From Burkholderiales bacterium (GTDB lineage: Bacteria > Pseudomonadota > Gammaproteobacteria > Burkholderiales > Burkholderiaceae_C): DNA of 37,408 nucleotides. The stretch lies in assembly GCA_011391155.1 (NCBI GenBank), contig JAABRA010000098.1, positions 1 through 37,408 on the forward strand, given 5' to 3'. The notes beneath the pieces were generated by a model that was not told the origin of the DNA, ran no database searches, and worked only from the letters and a program-made list of their open reading frames with translations. Numbering within the stretch: the first letter of the stretch is position 1; each line of letters begins with the position of its first letter. Below, in pieces: positions 23,291 through 33,842 of this stretch. The translations under genes were made by a program, and so were the position numbers.

Positions 23291-25429
23291 ATGATTGAAA
23301 TCGAACTCGACGGCAAGAAAGTGGAAGTGGTTGAGGGCAGCATGGTCATGCATGCCGCTGAGAAGGCAGGGACATACATCCCGCACTTTTGTTATCACAA
23401 GAAATTGAGCATTGCCGCGAATTGCCGCATGTGCCTTGTCGACGTGGAAAAGGCCCCGAAGCCGATGCCGGCGTGTGCCACGCCAGTGACGCAGGGCATG
23501 GTTGTGCGCACGAAGAGTGAAAAGGCCATCAAGGCGCAACAGTCGGTGATGGAGTTTTTGCTGATCAACCATCCGCTGGATTGCCCGATTTGTGATCAGG
23601 GGGGTGAGTGCCAGTTGCAGGATCTGGCCGTTGGCTATGGTGGCTCGACCTCACGCTATGAAGAAGAGAAGCGTGTGGTGTTTCACAAGGATGTGGGACC
23701 CCTGATCTCGATGGAAGAGATGAGTCGCTGCATTCATTGCACCCGGTGTGTTCGTTTTGGTCAGGAAGTGGCCGGCGTTATGGAACTGGGTATGTCGCAT
23801 CGCGGTGAGCACGCGGAGATTGAGACCTTTGTCGGGCAGACCGTGGACTCCGAGTTGTCGGGCAACATGATCGACCTGTGTCCGGTCGGCGCGTTAACCA
23901 GCAAGCCATTCAGGTACAGTGCCCGCACCTGGGAGTTGTCGCGACGCAAGTCCGTCAGTCCGCATGATTCCACGGGCGCGAATTTGATCATCCAGGTCAA
24001 GAACCAGCGAGTGATGCGCGTGGTCCCGCTGGAGAACGAGGCCGTCAACGAATGCTGGATTGCGGATCGTGATCGTTTTTCTTATGAAGCCTTGAACTCC
24101 GATGAGCGCCTGAACGCACCGATGCTCAAACAGGGCGGAGTGTGGAATACCGTGGATTGGAAGACTGCGCTCGAGTATGTGGCCAATGGACTGCGGCAAG
24201 TCCGCGCCGAGCGCGGTGCAGACAGCATCGGGTTGCTGGCCAGTCCGCATTGCACGCTGGAGGAGTTGCATCTTGCCGCCGCCTTGATGAAAGGGCTGGG
24301 CTCACCCAATATCGATTCCAGGCTGCGCCAGGCAGAATTCCCCTCGCCCGAAGGCGTGCGCTTCCTGGGAACCTCGATCGCTTCCCTGTCGGAGTTGCAG
24401 CGTGTGTTGGTGGTGGGGTCGAACCTGCGCAAGGATCACCCGCTGTTTGCCCAGAGAATTCGCCAGGCCGTCCGCAAGGGTTGCTTTGTGAATTCCCTGC
24501 AGGACCAGATCATGGACTGGGCGCTGCCAGTCGCCAACACCTTGTGCGCTGATGCGTCAGTGTGGGTGCAGGCGCTGGCGGATGTGGCTGCTGCGGTCGC
24601 TGCTGAAAAAGGGGTCATCCCGCCGGTGCCGGGAACGGCCACCGATACAGCCATGGCCATTGCAAAGTCAATGTTGGCAGGGGAGCGCAAGGCGATCCTT
24701 CTGGGCAATGCAGCTGCGCATCATGCCAGGGCCTCCAGCCTGCTGGCGCTGGCGAACTGGATTGGTGGGCAGACAGGAGCGTCGGTGGGTTACCTGACCG
24801 AGGCCGCCAACACTGTTGGCGCGCAGCTTGCCGGCGTCGCGCCGGGTCAGAATGGCATGAACGCAAGCCAGATGTTGGGTGGCGGCTTGAAGGCGGTCGT
24901 GCTGTTGAATTGCGAGCCTGAGTTCGATTCAGCCGTAGGGCCAAAGTCCAAGGAGGCCTTGGGTGCCGCGGAGATGGTGGTCAGCCTGAGCCCCTTCAAG
25001 GCAAACATGGACTTCGCCGATGTCGTGCTGCCCATTGCGCCGTTCACCGAAACCTCCGGTAGCTTCGTCAACGCTGAGGCGCGGCTCCAGAGTTTTCATG
25101 CGGTAGTCCAGCCGTTCGCCGAGACCCGCCCGGCCTGGAAAGTTTTGCGAGTGCTGGCGAATTTGCTGGCCCTGGAAGATTTCGGATTTGAGTCTTCCCA
25201 GGACGTGTTGCGCGCCGTCCCTGGCGTGCAGGTGTTGCCAGAGGGGATCGTGGTGCGTCAAGAGCGCCTGAGCACTGCAACGTCAGCCACGATCGATTTG
25301 TCCCCGGCTCCCGGCCAGCCGGTGGTTGCGGCCATTTATCAACTGGATGGAGTGGTCAGGCGGGCACCTTCCCTGCAGATGACTGCTGACGGCAGGCGCA
25401 GTGCTGGAGCGAAAGAGGTTGCCGCATGA
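23291..25429 (+). CDS. nuoG: NADH-quinone oxidoreductase subunit G
   Basis: This 712-residue iron-sulfur subunit (75 kDa homologue) conducts electrons from NuoE/F towards NuoI. The N-terminal ferredoxin-like domain supplies [2Fe-2S] N1b ([20 protein letters not shown]). It is followed by the His-ligated cluster region with [19 protein letters not shown], and [19 protein letters not shown] with [10 protein letters not shown] for N4. The rest is a catalytically inert molybdopterin-oxidoreductase fold. The extra cysteines for cluster N7 seen in E. coli and Thermus are absent here ([15 protein letters not shown]), as in mitochondrial-type enzymes. It is shorter than E. coli NuoG (about 900 residues) and overlaps nuoH by 4 bp. 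Confidence 0.99.
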   Translation: MIEIELDGKKVEVVEGSMVMHAAEKAGTYIPHFCYHKKLSIAANCRMCLVDVEKAPKPMPACATPVTQGMVVRTKSEKAIKAQQSVMEFLLINHPLDCPICDQGGECQLQDLAVGYGGSTSRYEEEKRVVFHKDVGPLISMEEMSRCIHCTRCVRFGQEVAGVMELGMSHRGEHAEIETFVGQTVDSELSGNMIDLCPVGALTSKPFRYSARTWELSRRKSVSPHDSTGANLIIQVKNQRVMRVVPLENEAVNECWIADRDRFSYEALNSDERLNAPMLKQGGVWNTVDWKTALEYVANGLRQVRAERGADSIGLLASPHCTLEELHLAAALMKGLGSPNIDSRLRQAEFPSPEGVRFLGTSIASLSELQRVLVVGSNLRKDHPLFAQRIRQAVRKGCFVNSLQDQIMDWALPVANTLCADASVWVQALADVAAAVAAEKGVIPPVPGTATDTAMAIAKSMLAGERKAILLGNAAAHHARASSLLALANWIGGQTGASVGYLTEAANTVGAQLAGVAPGQNGMNASQMLGGGLKAVVLLNCEPEFDSAVGPKSKEALGAAEMVVSLSPFKANMDFADVVLPIAPFTETSGSFVNAEARLQSFHAVVQPFAETRPAWKVLRVLANLLALEDFGFESSQDVLRAVPGVQVLPEGIVVRQERLSTATSATIDLSPAPGQPVVAAIYQLDGVVRRAPSLQMTADGRRSAGAKEVAA

Positions 25430-26508
25430 TCGACCAGATTTTCAACTTTGGACAGGGTCTGTTCAATGCCGGATGGTGGGTTAGCTTGGCATGGCCCGTC
25501 ATTTGGGCCCTGATCAAGATCATGGTCGTGGTTTTGCCCCTCATGGGCGCCGTCGCGTATCTCACACTCTGGGAAAGAAAACTAATTAGCTGGATGCAGA
25601 TTCGCCTGGGTCCGAATCGGGTCGGACCTTGGGGGTTGTTGCAGCCCATAGCGGATGCAATGAAGCTCTTGACGAAGGAGATTTTGACGCCCTCGGCCGC
25701 CAACCGGAATTTGTTTTTTCTGGGTCCGATCATGACCATCATGCCCGCGTTGGCCGCTTGGGCAGTCGTGCCCTTCGGGCCAGATATCGCGCTGGCCAAT
25801 ATCAATGCAGGGTTGCTTTTTGTGATGGCAATTGCTTCGCTCGAAGTCTATGGCGTCATCATTGCGGGGTGGTCGTCGAATTCCAAGTATCCGTTCCTTG
25901 GCGCCCTTCGTGCCTCCGCCCAGATGGTGAGTTACGAAATCGCCATGGGTTTCTGCCTGGTGGTCGTGATCATGGTGTCAGCCAGTTTGAATCTTTCAGA
26001 TATCGTTGCTGGACAGGGGAAAGGGCACTTCGCCCAGATGGGCTTGAATTTTCTTTCGTGGAACTGGTTACCCCTCCTGCCGATTTTCGTTGTCTACTTC
26101 ATCGCGGGACTGGCGGAAACAAACCGTCATCCTTTTGACGTGGTCGAAGGCGAGTCCGAGATCGTGGCCGGGCACATGGTTGAGTATTCCGGAATGTCCT
26201 ACGCGATGTTCTACCTGGCGGAATACGCGAACATGTGGCTGATTTCCGTTTTGACGGCGTTGATGTTCCTGGGTGGATGGATGTCCCCGATCGACAGCGC
26301 CTTGTTTAACTGGATCCCGGGCTGGATATGGCTGGGAGCCAAGACTTTTTTCGTCGTCAGCCTGTTTATCTGGGTGCGGGCCACTTTCCCCCGGTTCCGT
26401 TATGACCAGATCATGCGCCTGGGCTGGAAAGTCTTCATCCCGGTCACTTTGATCTGGCTGGTGGTGGTGGGAGCCTGGATGCAGACGCCCTGGAACATCT
26501 GGAAGTAA
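25426..26508 (+). CDS. nuoH: NADH-quinone oxidoreductase subunit H
   Basis: This 360-residue membrane subunit (ND1 homologue) has about eight helices; it forms the membrane face of the quinone tunnel and links electron transfer to proton pumping. Conserved segments include [60 protein letters not shown], and the acidic loop [20 protein letters not shown] whose Glu and Asp residues are essential for coupling. [15 protein letters not shown] follows. The start overlaps nuoG by 4 bp. The stop is immediately followed by nuoI. Confidence 0.99.
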   Translation: MIDQIFNFGQGLFNAGWWVSLAWPVIWALIKIMVVVLPLMGAVAYLTLWERKLISWMQIRLGPNRVGPWGLLQPIADAMKLLTKEILTPSAANRNLFFLGPIMTIMPALAAWAVVPFGPDIALANINAGLLFVMAIASLEVYGVIIAGWSSNSKYPFLGALRASAQMVSYEIAMGFCLVVVIMVSASLNLSDIVAGQGKGHFAQMGLNFLSWNWLPLLPIFVVYFIAGLAETNRHPFDVVEGESEIVAGHMVEYSGMSYAMFYLAEYANMWLISVLTALMFLGGWMSPIDSALFNWIPGWIWLGAKTFFVVSLFIWVRATFPRFRYDQIMRLGWKVFIPVTLIWLVVVGAWMQTPWNIWK

Positions 26509-26521
26509 CTTGAGTTTGTCT

Positions 26522-27055
26522 ATGTCCAATCCAGCTTCAAGCACCTCTGCACCTTCCTACGAGCCGGCCTTTTCGCTGAAGGATTTCCTGTCCAGCTTCA
26601 TGCTGGGCGAATTTATCAAAGGCATGGTCCTGACGGGAAAGTACGCCTTCCGCGGCAAGATCACGCTTGAATACCCCGAGGAGAAGACGCCGCTGTCACC
26701 GCGTTTCCGGGGTCTGCATGCTTTGCGTCGATATGAAAACGGGGAAGAGCGCTGCATTGCCTGCAAGCTGTGCGAGGCAGTTTGTCCCGCCATGGCCATC
26801 ACTATCGAGTCCGAGGTCCGTGCCGATGGGTCCCGTCGCACCACACGCTACGACATTGATTTGACAAAATGCATTTTTTGCGGCTTTTGCGAGGAAAGCT
26901 GCCCGGTGGACTCCATTGTGGAGACGCATATTTTGGAGTACCACGGCGAAACGCGCGGCGATCTGTATTTCACGAAAGAAATGCTGCTCGCCGTGGGGGA
27001 CCGGTTTGAGCCGCAGATTGCTGCCGCAAAAGCGGCTGACGCCAAATATCGCTAA
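26522..27055 (+). CDS. nuoI: NADH-quinone oxidoreductase subunit I
   Basis: This 177-residue ferredoxin-like subunit (TYKY homologue) carries [4Fe-4S] clusters N6a and N6b between NuoG and NuoB. Both motifs are intact: [16 protein letters not shown] and [16 protein letters not shown], with [20 protein letters not shown] just before. The start is uncertain. ATG 26522 has no good ribosome site, while TTG 26510 lies 4 nt after GGAAG in the nuoH end and would add four residues. The ATG is given as the more conservative choice. Confidence 0.97.
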   Translation: MSNPASSTSAPSYEPAFSLKDFLSSFMLGEFIKGMVLTGKYAFRGKITLEYPEEKTPLSPRFRGLHALRRYENGEERCIACKLCEAVCPAMAITIESEVRADGSRRTTRYDIDLTKCIFCGFCEESCPVDSIVETHILEYHGETRGDLYFTKEMLLAVGDRFEPQIAAAKAADAKYR

Positions 27056-27105
27056 TGATGTGGCGGCGGATCCGTTAAACAGTCAAACCCAAAAAGAAAC
27101 GACTC

Positions 27106-27777
27106 ATGGACGTTAAAACAGGTCTCTTTTATTTCTTTTCAGCCGTGCTGCTATTTGCCGCATTTAGGGTAATCACGGCTAGAAATCCGGTGTACTCAGC
27201 GCTGTTTCTGGTGCTGGCGTTTTTTCAGGCTGCCGCTATCTGGATTTTGCTCAAGGCAGAATTCCTGGCCATTGCGCTGGTGCTGGTGTACGTCGGGGCG
27301 GTGATGGTGCTTTTCCTGTTTGTCGTGATGATGCTCGACATCAATGTGGACAGCCTTCGCCAGGGGTTCTGGAAACATTTTCCGATCGCGGCCGGGGTGG
27401 GCGTGCTCATCGTGCTGGAAATGGCCGCGGTGCTGATGGGGGGCTTTCGAATCTCGGACGAGCCGAAGGCAGCGGCGGTGCTCGCACAGGGCGCAGAGCA
27501 GGTATCCAACACCCGTGAGCTCGGCAAGCTGGTGTACTCCGAGTACATCTATCCCCTCGAAATTGCCGCAGTCATCCTGCTGGTTGCGATCATTGCGGCC
27601 ATTGCGTTGACGCTTCGGGAGCGCAAGGACAGCAAGCACATCAATCCCTCGGTGCAGGTTCGGGTGCGCTCGAAAGACCGGATGGAGGTGGTGAAAATGG
27701 CGCCAACACAATCGATTGCCGCACGCGATGCCGCGTTGCTGGCTGAAGCCGGCGCTGGAACGGAGAAGCAGCCATGA
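27106..27777 (+). CDS. nuoJ: NADH-quinone oxidoreductase subunit J
   Basis: This 223-residue membrane subunit (ND6 homologue) has five helices in the first 165 residues. Its third helix carries the flexible glycine-containing segment involved in coupling, within [20 protein letters not shown]. It begins [20 protein letters not shown] and has [20 protein letters not shown]. The last roughly 50 residues are a charged cytoplasmic tail ([20 protein letters not shown]), as usual in betaproteobacteria. It is separated from nuoI by 50 bp and overlaps nuoK by 4 bp. Confidence 0.99.
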   Translation: MDVKTGLFYFFSAVLLFAAFRVITARNPVYSALFLVLAFFQAAAIWILLKAEFLAIALVLVYVGAVMVLFLFVVMMLDINVDSLRQGFWKHFPIAAGVGVLIVLEMAAVLMGGFRISDEPKAAAVLAQGAEQVSNTRELGKLVYSEYIYPLEIAAVILLVAIIAAIALTLRERKDSKHINPSVQVRVRSKDRMEVVKMAPTQSIAARDAALLAEAGAGTEKQP

Positions 27778-28082
27778 CCTTGACGCTGGGACATTTTCTA
27801 TCCTTGGGTGCCATGCTGTTCGCCCTGTCGATCATCGGGATATTCCTGAATCGCAAGAACCTGATTGTTCTGTTGATGGCCATCGAATTGATGCTGCTTG
27901 CCGTCAACATGAATTTTGTGGCCTTTTCCCATTATCTTGGCGACATGCACGGCCAGGTCTTTGTGTTTTTCATCCTGACAGTGGCAGCCGCCGAATCTGC
28001 CATTGGCCTCGCCATCCTGGTGCTGCTGTTCCGCAACAAGTCCAGCATCAACGTGGACGAACTCAACACGCTCAAGGGCTGA
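27774..28082 (+). CDS. nuoK: NADH-quinone oxidoreductase subunit K
   Basis: This is a 102-residue, three-helix membrane subunit (ND4L homologue). Buried Glu residues needed for proton transfer are seen in [20 protein letters not shown] (helix 2) and in [20 protein letters not shown] (helix 3). It starts [20 protein letters not shown], with ATG inside the end of nuoJ (ATGA overlap). Length is exactly typical. Confidence 0.99.
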   Translation: MTLTLGHFLSLGAMLFALSIIGIFLNRKNLIVLLMAIELMLLAVNMNFVAFSHYLGDMHGQVFVFFILTVAAAESAIGLAILVLLFRNKSSINVDELNTLKG

Positions 28083-28104
28083 ACGCCAGTTCAACAAGTT
28101 CAAA

Positions 28105-30123
28105 ATGAGTCAAACCCTCTCCGCCTCGACCCTGCTGGCTGTGCCGCTGGCGCCCCTCGTCGGGTCCATTCTTGCTGGTGTTCTGGGGACATCTTTTGGC
28201 GGCAACCGCATCGGTCGCCGCCTGTCGCACACGCTGACGATCCTCGGTGTGCTGATTGCTTTCGTCCTGTCTGCGATGACGCTGAAAAGCGTGGCCCTGG
28301 ATGGCGCGCGATTCAACGAGACCTTGTACACCTGGATGGTCGTCGGCGGTTTGAAGATGGAAGTCGGCTTCCTGGTGGACGGATTGACTGCCATGATGAT
28401 GTGTGTGGTGACTTTCGTGTCCCTCATGGTGCACATCTACACCATTGGCTACATGGAGGAAGATGACGGCTATAACCGTTTCTTCTCCTACATCTCCCTG
28501 TTCACCTTCTCCATGCTGATGCTCGTGATGAGCAACAACATGCTCCAGTTGTTCTTTGGCTGGGAAGCAGTAGGACTGGTTTCCTATCTGCTGATCGGCT
28601 TCTGGTTCAACAAGCCCACGGCCATTTTTGCCAACATGAAGGCATTTCTGGTCAACCGCGTCGGCGACTTTGGATTCATCCTTGGCATTGGCCTGATTGC
28701 CGCTTACGCCGGCACACTGAACTATGCCGAGACCTTTGCCAAGGCCGGCGAACTGGGAAAATTGACGTTCCCGGGCACCGACTGGATGTTGATCACCGTG
28801 ATTTGCATCTGCCTGTTCATTGGGGCCATGGGCAAGTCCGCCCAGTTTCCGTTGCACGTCTGGCTTCCTGATTCGATGGAAGGCCCCACGCCCATTTCGG
28901 CATTGATCCATGCGGCCACGATGGTCACGGCCGGTATCTTCATGGTGGCGCGCATGTCGCCGTTGTTCGAGTTGAGTGACACGGCTTTGAACTTCATCCT
29001 CGTGATTGGCGCCATCACGGCCTTGTTCATGGGGTTCCTGGGCATCATCCAGAACGATATCAAACGCGTGGTGGCGTATTCGACCCTGTCCCAGCTTGGC
29101 TACATGACGGTGGCGCTGGGTGCGTCTGCCTATTCGGTAGCCATTTTCCACCTGATGACGCACGCATTCTTCAAGGCCCTGCTGTTCCTTGGTGCCGGTT
29201 CGGTCATCATGGGGCTGCACCATAACCAGGATATCCGCTGGATGGGTGGCGTGCGCAAATACATGCCGATCACCTGGATTACGTCTTTGCTCGGTTCCCT
29301 GGCGCTGATCGGAACTCCGCTCTTTTCCGGCTTTTACTCGAAGGACGAAATCATCCTGGCGATACACGCGAGCTCGCTCCCGGCCTCTGGTTTTGCGTAC
29401 TTTGCCGTCTTGACGGGTGTTTTCGTGACCGCCTTCTATTCCTTCCGGATGTACTTCCTGGTGTTCCATGGCAAGGAACGCTACGACCAGAATCCGGACG
29501 CGCATCACGACAACCATCACGGCCATCATGATAGTCACCAGAAGCCGCACGAATCACCGTGGGTTATCACTGTGCCGCTGATTCTGCTGGCGATTCCTTC
29601 GGTGGTCATTGGCTTCATCACCATTCAGCCCATGTTGTTCGGAGAATTCTTCAACGATTCGATATTCGTCAATGGAGAGATCCACAAGGCGATGGAAATG
29701 TTGCGCAAGGAGTTCCACGGGCCGGCCCAGCTCGCCTTGCACGGCCTCACGGCCGCACCTTTCTGGCTGGCGTTGGCGGGCGTGGTTTCCGCCTACTACC
29801 TCTACATGGTCAATCCAGGCTTGCCCGCGGCGATTCAGAAACGCATCCAGCCGGTCTACACCCTGCTGGAGAACAAGTACTACCTTGACTGGATCAACGA
29901 GAACATCCTGGCGCGCGGTGCCCGGGCACTCGGCACTGGTCTGTGGAAGGGCGGCGATGAGGCCGTGATCGATGGTTTGCTGGTCAATGGTTCATGGAAG
30001 CTCGTGGGCTGGGTGTCCGGCCTGGTTCGCTGGTTCCAGTCGGGTTACCTCTACCACTATGCCTTTGCCATGATTTTGGGCGTGTTTGTGCTGATGACGT
30101 ATTTCGTCTGGCTCAACAAGTAG
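28105..30123 (+). CDS. nuoL: NADH-quinone oxidoreductase subunit L
   Basis: This is a 672-residue antiporter-like proton-pumping subunit (ND5 homologue), the most distal in the membrane arm. The start ATG 28105 (MSQTLSASTLLAVPLAPLVG) is 22 bp after nuoK; the frame is open further upstream within nuoK, but that part is a shadow. Pump-core motifs are LQLFFGWEAVGLVSYLLIGF with the key Glu, KSAQFPLHVWLPDSMEGPTP with the key Lys, and SALIHAATMVTAGIFMVARM. A His-rich loop (DAHHDNHHGHHDSHQKPHE) at about residue 465 precedes the long lateral helix region. Confidence 0.99.
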   Translation: MSQTLSASTLLAVPLAPLVGSILAGVLGTSFGGNRIGRRLSHTLTILGVLIAFVLSAMTLKSVALDGARFNETLYTWMVVGGLKMEVGFLVDGLTAMMMCVVTFVSLMVHIYTIGYMEEDDGYNRFFSYISLFTFSMLMLVMSNNMLQLFFGWEAVGLVSYLLIGFWFNKPTAIFANMKAFLVNRVGDFGFILGIGLIAAYAGTLNYAETFAKAGELGKLTFPGTDWMLITVICICLFIGAMGKSAQFPLHVWLPDSMEGPTPISALIHAATMVTAGIFMVARMSPLFELSDTALNFILVIGAITALFMGFLGIIQNDIKRVVAYSTLSQLGYMTVALGASAYSVAIFHLMTHAFFKALLFLGAGSVIMGLHHNQDIRWMGGVRKYMPITWITSLLGSLALIGTPLFSGFYSKDEIILAIHASSLPASGFAYFAVLTGVFVTAFYSFRMYFLVFHGKERYDQNPDAHHDNHHGHHDSHQKPHESPWVITVPLILLAIPSVVIGFITIQPMLFGEFFNDSIFVNGEIHKAMEMLRKEFHGPAQLALHGLTAAPFWLALAGVVSAYYLYMVNPGLPAAIQKRIQPVYTLLENKYYLDWINENILARGARALGTGLWKGGDEAVIDGLLVNGSWKLVGWVSGLVRWFQSGYLYHYAFAMILGVFVLMTYFVWLNK

Positions 30124-30137
30124 GGAGAACTAGAAAA

Positions 30138-31613
30138 ATGAGTTTGTTGAGCCTCGCTATCTGGACGCCAATTCTTTTTGGTGTCGTCTTGCTCGCACTG
30201 GGACGCGACGAACAGGCCGGTGCGGTGCGCTGGCTGGCGCTGGTAGGCGCCATCGTGAGTTTTCTGGTCACGCTGCCGCTCTATGACGGGTTCAAACTCG
30301 ATACCGCATCCATGCAGTTTGTCGAGAACATCGTGTGGATTGAGCGCTTCAATGTCAATTACCACCTTGGGGTGGACGGCATTTCGTTGTGGTTTGTCTT
30401 GTTGACCGCATTCATCAACGTGGTTGTGGTAATCGCGGGCTGGGAGGTCATTACCCGCCGGGTCAACCAGTACATGGGCGCTTTCCTGATCCTCAGCGGG
30501 CTGATGATCGGCGTGTTCTGCGCGCTCGATGGCATGTTGTTTTACGTCTTCTTTGAGGCCACCCTCATTCCGATGTACCTGATCATCGGCATATGGGGCG
30601 GGCCGAACAAGATTTACGCGGCGTTCAAGTTCTTCCTCTACACGCTGCTGGGTTCGCTGCTCATGCTGGTGGCCCTGATTTTTCTCTACACCAAGTCGGG
30701 CGGCAGTTTTGACCTGGCGACCTGGCACAAGTTGCCGCTGTCGGGTACGGCGCAGACCCTGTTGTTCTTCTCGTTCTTTGCGGCATTTGCCGTGAAGGTT
30801 CCGATGTGGCCCGTGCATACCTGGTTGCCGGATGTGCACGTCGAGGCGCCCACCGGTGGTTCCGCCGTGCTGGCCGCCATCATGCTCAAGCTCGGCGCGT
30901 ATGGCTTTCTGCGGTTTTCGATGCCTATCGCACCCGACGCCTCGCGGGAGTGGGCCTGGCTCATCATCGCGCTGTCCCTGATCGCGGTGATTTACGTCGG
31001 CCTGGTGGCGATGGTTCAACGCGACATGAAGAAGCTTGTGGCCTATTCATCGGTCGCCCACATGGGTTTCGTGACGCTGGGCTTCTTCATCTTCAGCGAT
31101 ATCGGCGTCTCTGGCGGCATCGTGCAGATGATTGCCCATGGATTTGTATCGGCCGCCATGTTCCTGAGTATCGGGGTGCTTTACGACCGGGTGCATTCAC
31201 GGGAGATCGCCAGTTACGGCGGTGTGGTGAACACCATGCCCAAGTTCACGGCTTTTGCCCTGTTTTTTGCGATGGCCAATTGCGGCTTGCCCGGGACCGC
31301 CGGCTTCGTGGGTGAATGGATGGTGATTCTGGGCGCGGTCAAGTTCAATTTCTGGATTGGCTTTGGAGCGGCAACCGCCTTGATATTTGGTGCGGCGTAC
31401 ACCCTGTGGATGTTCAAGCGTGTGTATCTCGGGCCGGTGGCCAACGATCACGTCAAGGCGTTGAAAGACATCAGTGCCCGCGAGTTCCTGATGCTGGGTC
31501 TGCTGGCGATTGCCGTGCTCTACATGGGGATCTATCCCAAGCCATTCACCGATGTGATGAATGTGTCGGTGGCGGAACTGCTCAGGCACGTCGCGCTCTC
31601 GAAGCTCCATTGA
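30138..31613 (+). CDS. nuoM: NADH-quinone oxidoreductase subunit M
   Basis: This is a 491-residue antiporter-like proton-pumping subunit (ND4 homologue). The start ATG 30138 (MSLLSLAIWTPILFGVVLLA) is 14 bp after nuoL, with GGGAGA upstream. Core motifs: YHLGVDGISLWFVLLTAFIN, DGMLFYVFFEATLIPMYLII with the essential Glu, FAAFAVKVPMWPVHTWLPDV with the essential Lys, EAPTGGSAVLAAIMLKLGAY, and KKLVAYSSVAHMGFVTLG. Length is normal. Confidence 0.99.
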   Translation: MSLLSLAIWTPILFGVVLLALGRDEQAGAVRWLALVGAIVSFLVTLPLYDGFKLDTASMQFVENIVWIERFNVNYHLGVDGISLWFVLLTAFINVVVVIAGWEVITRRVNQYMGAFLILSGLMIGVFCALDGMLFYVFFEATLIPMYLIIGIWGGPNKIYAAFKFFLYTLLGSLLMLVALIFLYTKSGGSFDLATWHKLPLSGTAQTLLFFSFFAAFAVKVPMWPVHTWLPDVHVEAPTGGSAVLAAIMLKLGAYGFLRFSMPIAPDASREWAWLIIALSLIAVIYVGLVAMVQRDMKKLVAYSSVAHMGFVTLGFFIFSDIGVSGGIVQMIAHGFVSAAMFLSIGVLYDRVHSREIASYGGVVNTMPKFTAFALFFAMANCGLPGTAGFVGEWMVILGAVKFNFWIGFGAATALIFGAAYTLWMFKRVYLGPVANDHVKALKDISAREFLMLGLLAIAVLYMGIYPKPFTDVMNVSVAELLRHVALSKLH

Positions 31614-31637
31614 TCCCACCGAATCGAGAAACAGAAG

Positions 31638-33125
31638 ATGATTGACAAATCCAGTTGGATCGCGGTTTACCCCGAGATCGTATTGCTCGTCATGGCGTGC
31701 GTGATCGCGCTGACGGATCTGTTCGTGAAGAGCCCACGCCGTACCTCGACGTACGTGCTGACGCTCCTGTCGCTCGGTGTCGTCGCGCTGCTGAATGGCC
31801 TGTATGCATCCGGCGGGCAGACCATTTACGCATTCGGCAACATGGTGGTCAGTGATGCCATGGGTAACTGGCTCAAGTGCTTCGCGACCATCGCCGTGAT
31901 GATCACCCTGGTTTACGGGCGGCCTTATGCGGCAGACCGCGACATGCTGCGTGGCGGCGAACTGTTCACCCTGGGCATGTTCTCCCTGCTGGGGATGTCG
32001 GTGATGATCTCGGGCAACAACTTCCTGGTGATCTACCTCGGGCTCGAACTGCTGACCCTGTCGAGTTACGCCCTGGTGGCGCTGCGCCGGGACAACGCCA
32101 CGGCGACCGAGGCGGCCATGAAGTATTTCGTGCTCGGCGCGATGGCTTCAGGCTTCCTGCTTTACGGCTTGTCCATGATGTATGGCGCCACGGGTTCGCT
32201 GGATGTGACTGCCGTCTTCAAGGCGGTGGCCTCGGGTCAGATCAAACACCAGGTGCTGGTGTTCGGGCTGGTTTTTATCGTCGCAGGGCTCGCCTTCAAG
32301 CTGGGGGTTGTTCCGTTCCACATGTGGATCCCCGATGTGTATCAGGGAGCGCCCACGGCAGTGACCTTGCTGGTCGCCGGTGCGCCCAAGCTGGCCGCAT
32401 TCGCGATTGCCATCCGCTTGCTGGTCGAGGGCCTGTTGCCCCTGGCCTTCGACTGGCAGCAGATGCTGGCCGTGCTGGCCATTGGATCGCTTTTGTTGGG
32501 CAATCTCGCAGCCATCGCCCAGACCAATCTCAAGCGCATGCTGGCCTATTCCACGATTTCGCAGATGGGCTTCGTGCTGCTGGGCCTGATGGCCGGGGTG
32601 GTCAATGGCAATACCCTGTCCGCGGAAAATGCCTACAGCTCGGCCATGTTCTACATGGTGACCTATGTGCTGACCACCCTGGCCAGTTTTGGCGTCATCT
32701 TGTTGCTGGCGCGCGAAGGGTTCGAGAGCGAGGAAATCGCTGATTTCGCCGGGCTGAACCAGCGCAGCCCCTTGTATGCCGGCGTCATGGCGGTGTGCAT
32801 GTTCTCGTTGGCGGGTATTCCGCCCATGGTGGGCTTCTACGCCAAGCTTTCTGTGCTTCAGGCACTGATTTCTTCAGGGCAGACGGTCCACATTGCCCTC
32901 GCAGTGTTTGCCGTGATGATGTCATTGATCGGGGCTTTTTATTACCTGCGGGTCATCAAGGTGATGTACTTTGACAATCCCATCACGGCCACGAGCGTTT
33001 CGGCGCCACTGGATGTCCGTGCCGTGCTGTCCGTCAATGGCGCGCTGGTACTGATTCTGGGAATCGTGCCGGGCGGCCTGATGACGCTCTGTGCCAACGC
33101 CGTCGTGCAGATGATGAAGACCTGA
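31638..33125 (+). CDS. nuoN: NADH-quinone oxidoreductase subunit N
   Basis: This is a 495-residue antiporter-like proton-pumping subunit (ND2 homologue) and the last gene of the complex I operon. It begins [20 protein letters not shown]. Core motifs: [20 protein letters not shown] with the essential Glu, [20 protein letters not shown] with the essential Lys, [20 protein letters not shown], and [20 protein letters not shown]. It ends with NAVVQMMKT. With this gene, all 14 subunits nuoA-N are present in the standard order with no inserted genes. Confidence 0.99.
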   Translation: MIDKSSWIAVYPEIVLLVMACVIALTDLFVKSPRRTSTYVLTLLSLGVVALLNGLYASGGQTIYAFGNMVVSDAMGNWLKCFATIAVMITLVYGRPYAADRDMLRGGELFTLGMFSLLGMSVMISGNNFLVIYLGLELLTLSSYALVALRRDNATATEAAMKYFVLGAMASGFLLYGLSMMYGATGSLDVTAVFKAVASGQIKHQVLVFGLVFIVAGLAFKLGVVPFHMWIPDVYQGAPTAVTLLVAGAPKLAAFAIAIRLLVEGLLPLAFDWQQMLAVLAIGSLLLGNLAAIAQTNLKRMLAYSTISQMGFVLLGLMAGVVNGNTLSAENAYSSAMFYMVTYVLTTLASFGVILLLAREGFESEEIADFAGLNQRSPLYAGVMAVCMFSLAGIPPMVGFYAKLSVLQALISSGQTVHIALAVFAVMMSLIGAFYYLRVIKVMYFDNPITATSVSAPLDVRAVLSVNGALVLILGIVPGGLMTLCANAVVQMMKT

Positions 33126-33141
33126 ACGGCGGTTGGCGCGT

Positions 33142-33213
33142 GTGAACTCGAGCGCGTCAGCCTGGCTGGCTCTGGTGGCGGCATTTCAGGCAATGAAGCG
33201 GACGTCAGGGTGA
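33142..33213 (+). pseudogene. Short GTG-initiated frame, possible remnant of a small membrane-protein gene (DUF2818-like)
   Basis: A GTG-started frame of 23 codons encodes MNSSASAWLALVAA and then an unrelated short tail, and its TGA overlaps the GTG start of the NUDIX gene (GTGA). In related Comamonadaceae I recall a roughly 100-residue DUF2818 membrane protein in this exact slot between nuoN and NUDIX, with a similar opening (short polar start, then WLVLLAALVAANLP). Here only 84 bp separate the two genes, so most of such a gene would be missing. It may now serve only for translational coupling. The homology is from memory and the match is short. Confidence 0.35.
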
Positions 33214-33842
33214 CTGACAAAGACGCGCACCTCATCGAGGTGCAGACCGGCCGGCAGGAGCTTTTCAAAGGGCGATTCCTTCACGCCTTTTCAGACGCCG
33301 TGCGCTTGCCGGACGGACGTAGCAGTAGCCGCGAGTACCTGGTGCACCCTGGCGCGGTGATGGTGATTCCCTTGTTGCATGACGCTGCTGGCGCTGTCAG
33401 GCTCGTCCTTGAACGCCAGTACCGCTATCCCGTGGCCCAGGTCATGATCGAATTTCCGGCCGGCAAGCTGGAGCCCGGAGAGGATCGCCTCGTTTGCGCC
33501 CGTCGTGAACTGAAGGAAGAGACCGGGTATTCGGCACGGGAATGGGCGCGCGCCGGGGTGATTCATCCGGTGATTTCCTACTCCACCGAGTTCATCGAAA
33601 TCTGGTTTGCGCGTGGCCTGACGCTGGGCCCGCGTCAGCTCGATGCCGGCGAGTTTCTGGATGTGTTCACGGCGACGCCGGAGGAACTGGCGCAGTGGTG
33701 CCGTGAAGGGCTGGTCACCGATGCAAAGACCGTGGCCGGGATGCTTTGGGTGCAGAATGTATTGTCGGGTTCCTGGTCTCTGGACTGGACGACGCCCGAT
33801 ACCACCGATATCCCCGATCCCCCCGACACCCACGCACCATGA
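33210..33842 (+). CDS. NUDIX hydrolase, probable ADP-ribose pyrophosphatase
   Basis: This 210-residue hydrolase of nucleoside diphosphates linked to another moiety is most like ADP-ribose pyrophosphatases (NudF type). The complete NUDIX box is GKLEPGEDRLVCARRELKEE followed by TGY (pattern G-x5-E-x7-REUxEExGU). It is preceded by LVLERQYRYPVAQVMIEFPA, typical of the ADP-ribose group, and followed by GVIHPVISYSTEFIEIWFAR. GTG at 33210 is used as start since no suitable ATG precedes VQTGRQELFKGRFLH. The last 14 residues (DTTDIPDPPDTHAP) are a low-complexity Asp/Pro tail. It overlaps the next gene by 4 bp (ATGA). Confidence 0.93.
   Translation: MTDKDAHLIEVQTGRQELFKGRFLHAFSDAVRLPDGRSSSREYLVHPGAVMVIPLLHDAAGAVRLVLERQYRYPVAQVMIEFPAGKLEPGEDRLVCARRELKEETGYSAREWARAGVIHPVISYSTEFIEIWFARGLTLGPRQLDAGEFLDVFTATPEELAQWCREGLVTDAKTVAGMLWVQNVLSGSWSLDWTTPDTTDIPDPPDTHAP

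Noticed and set aside
29490..29545. His-rich stretch in nuoL as a possible metal-binding insertion
   Set aside because: Variable His-rich loops are frequent in this NuoL region, and the surrounding protein is normal.
33785..33838. CCGAT/CCCC-rich short tandem stretch at the end of the NUDIX gene as a regulatory repeat
   Set aside because: It is irregular and simply encodes the Asp/Pro-rich C-terminal tail.
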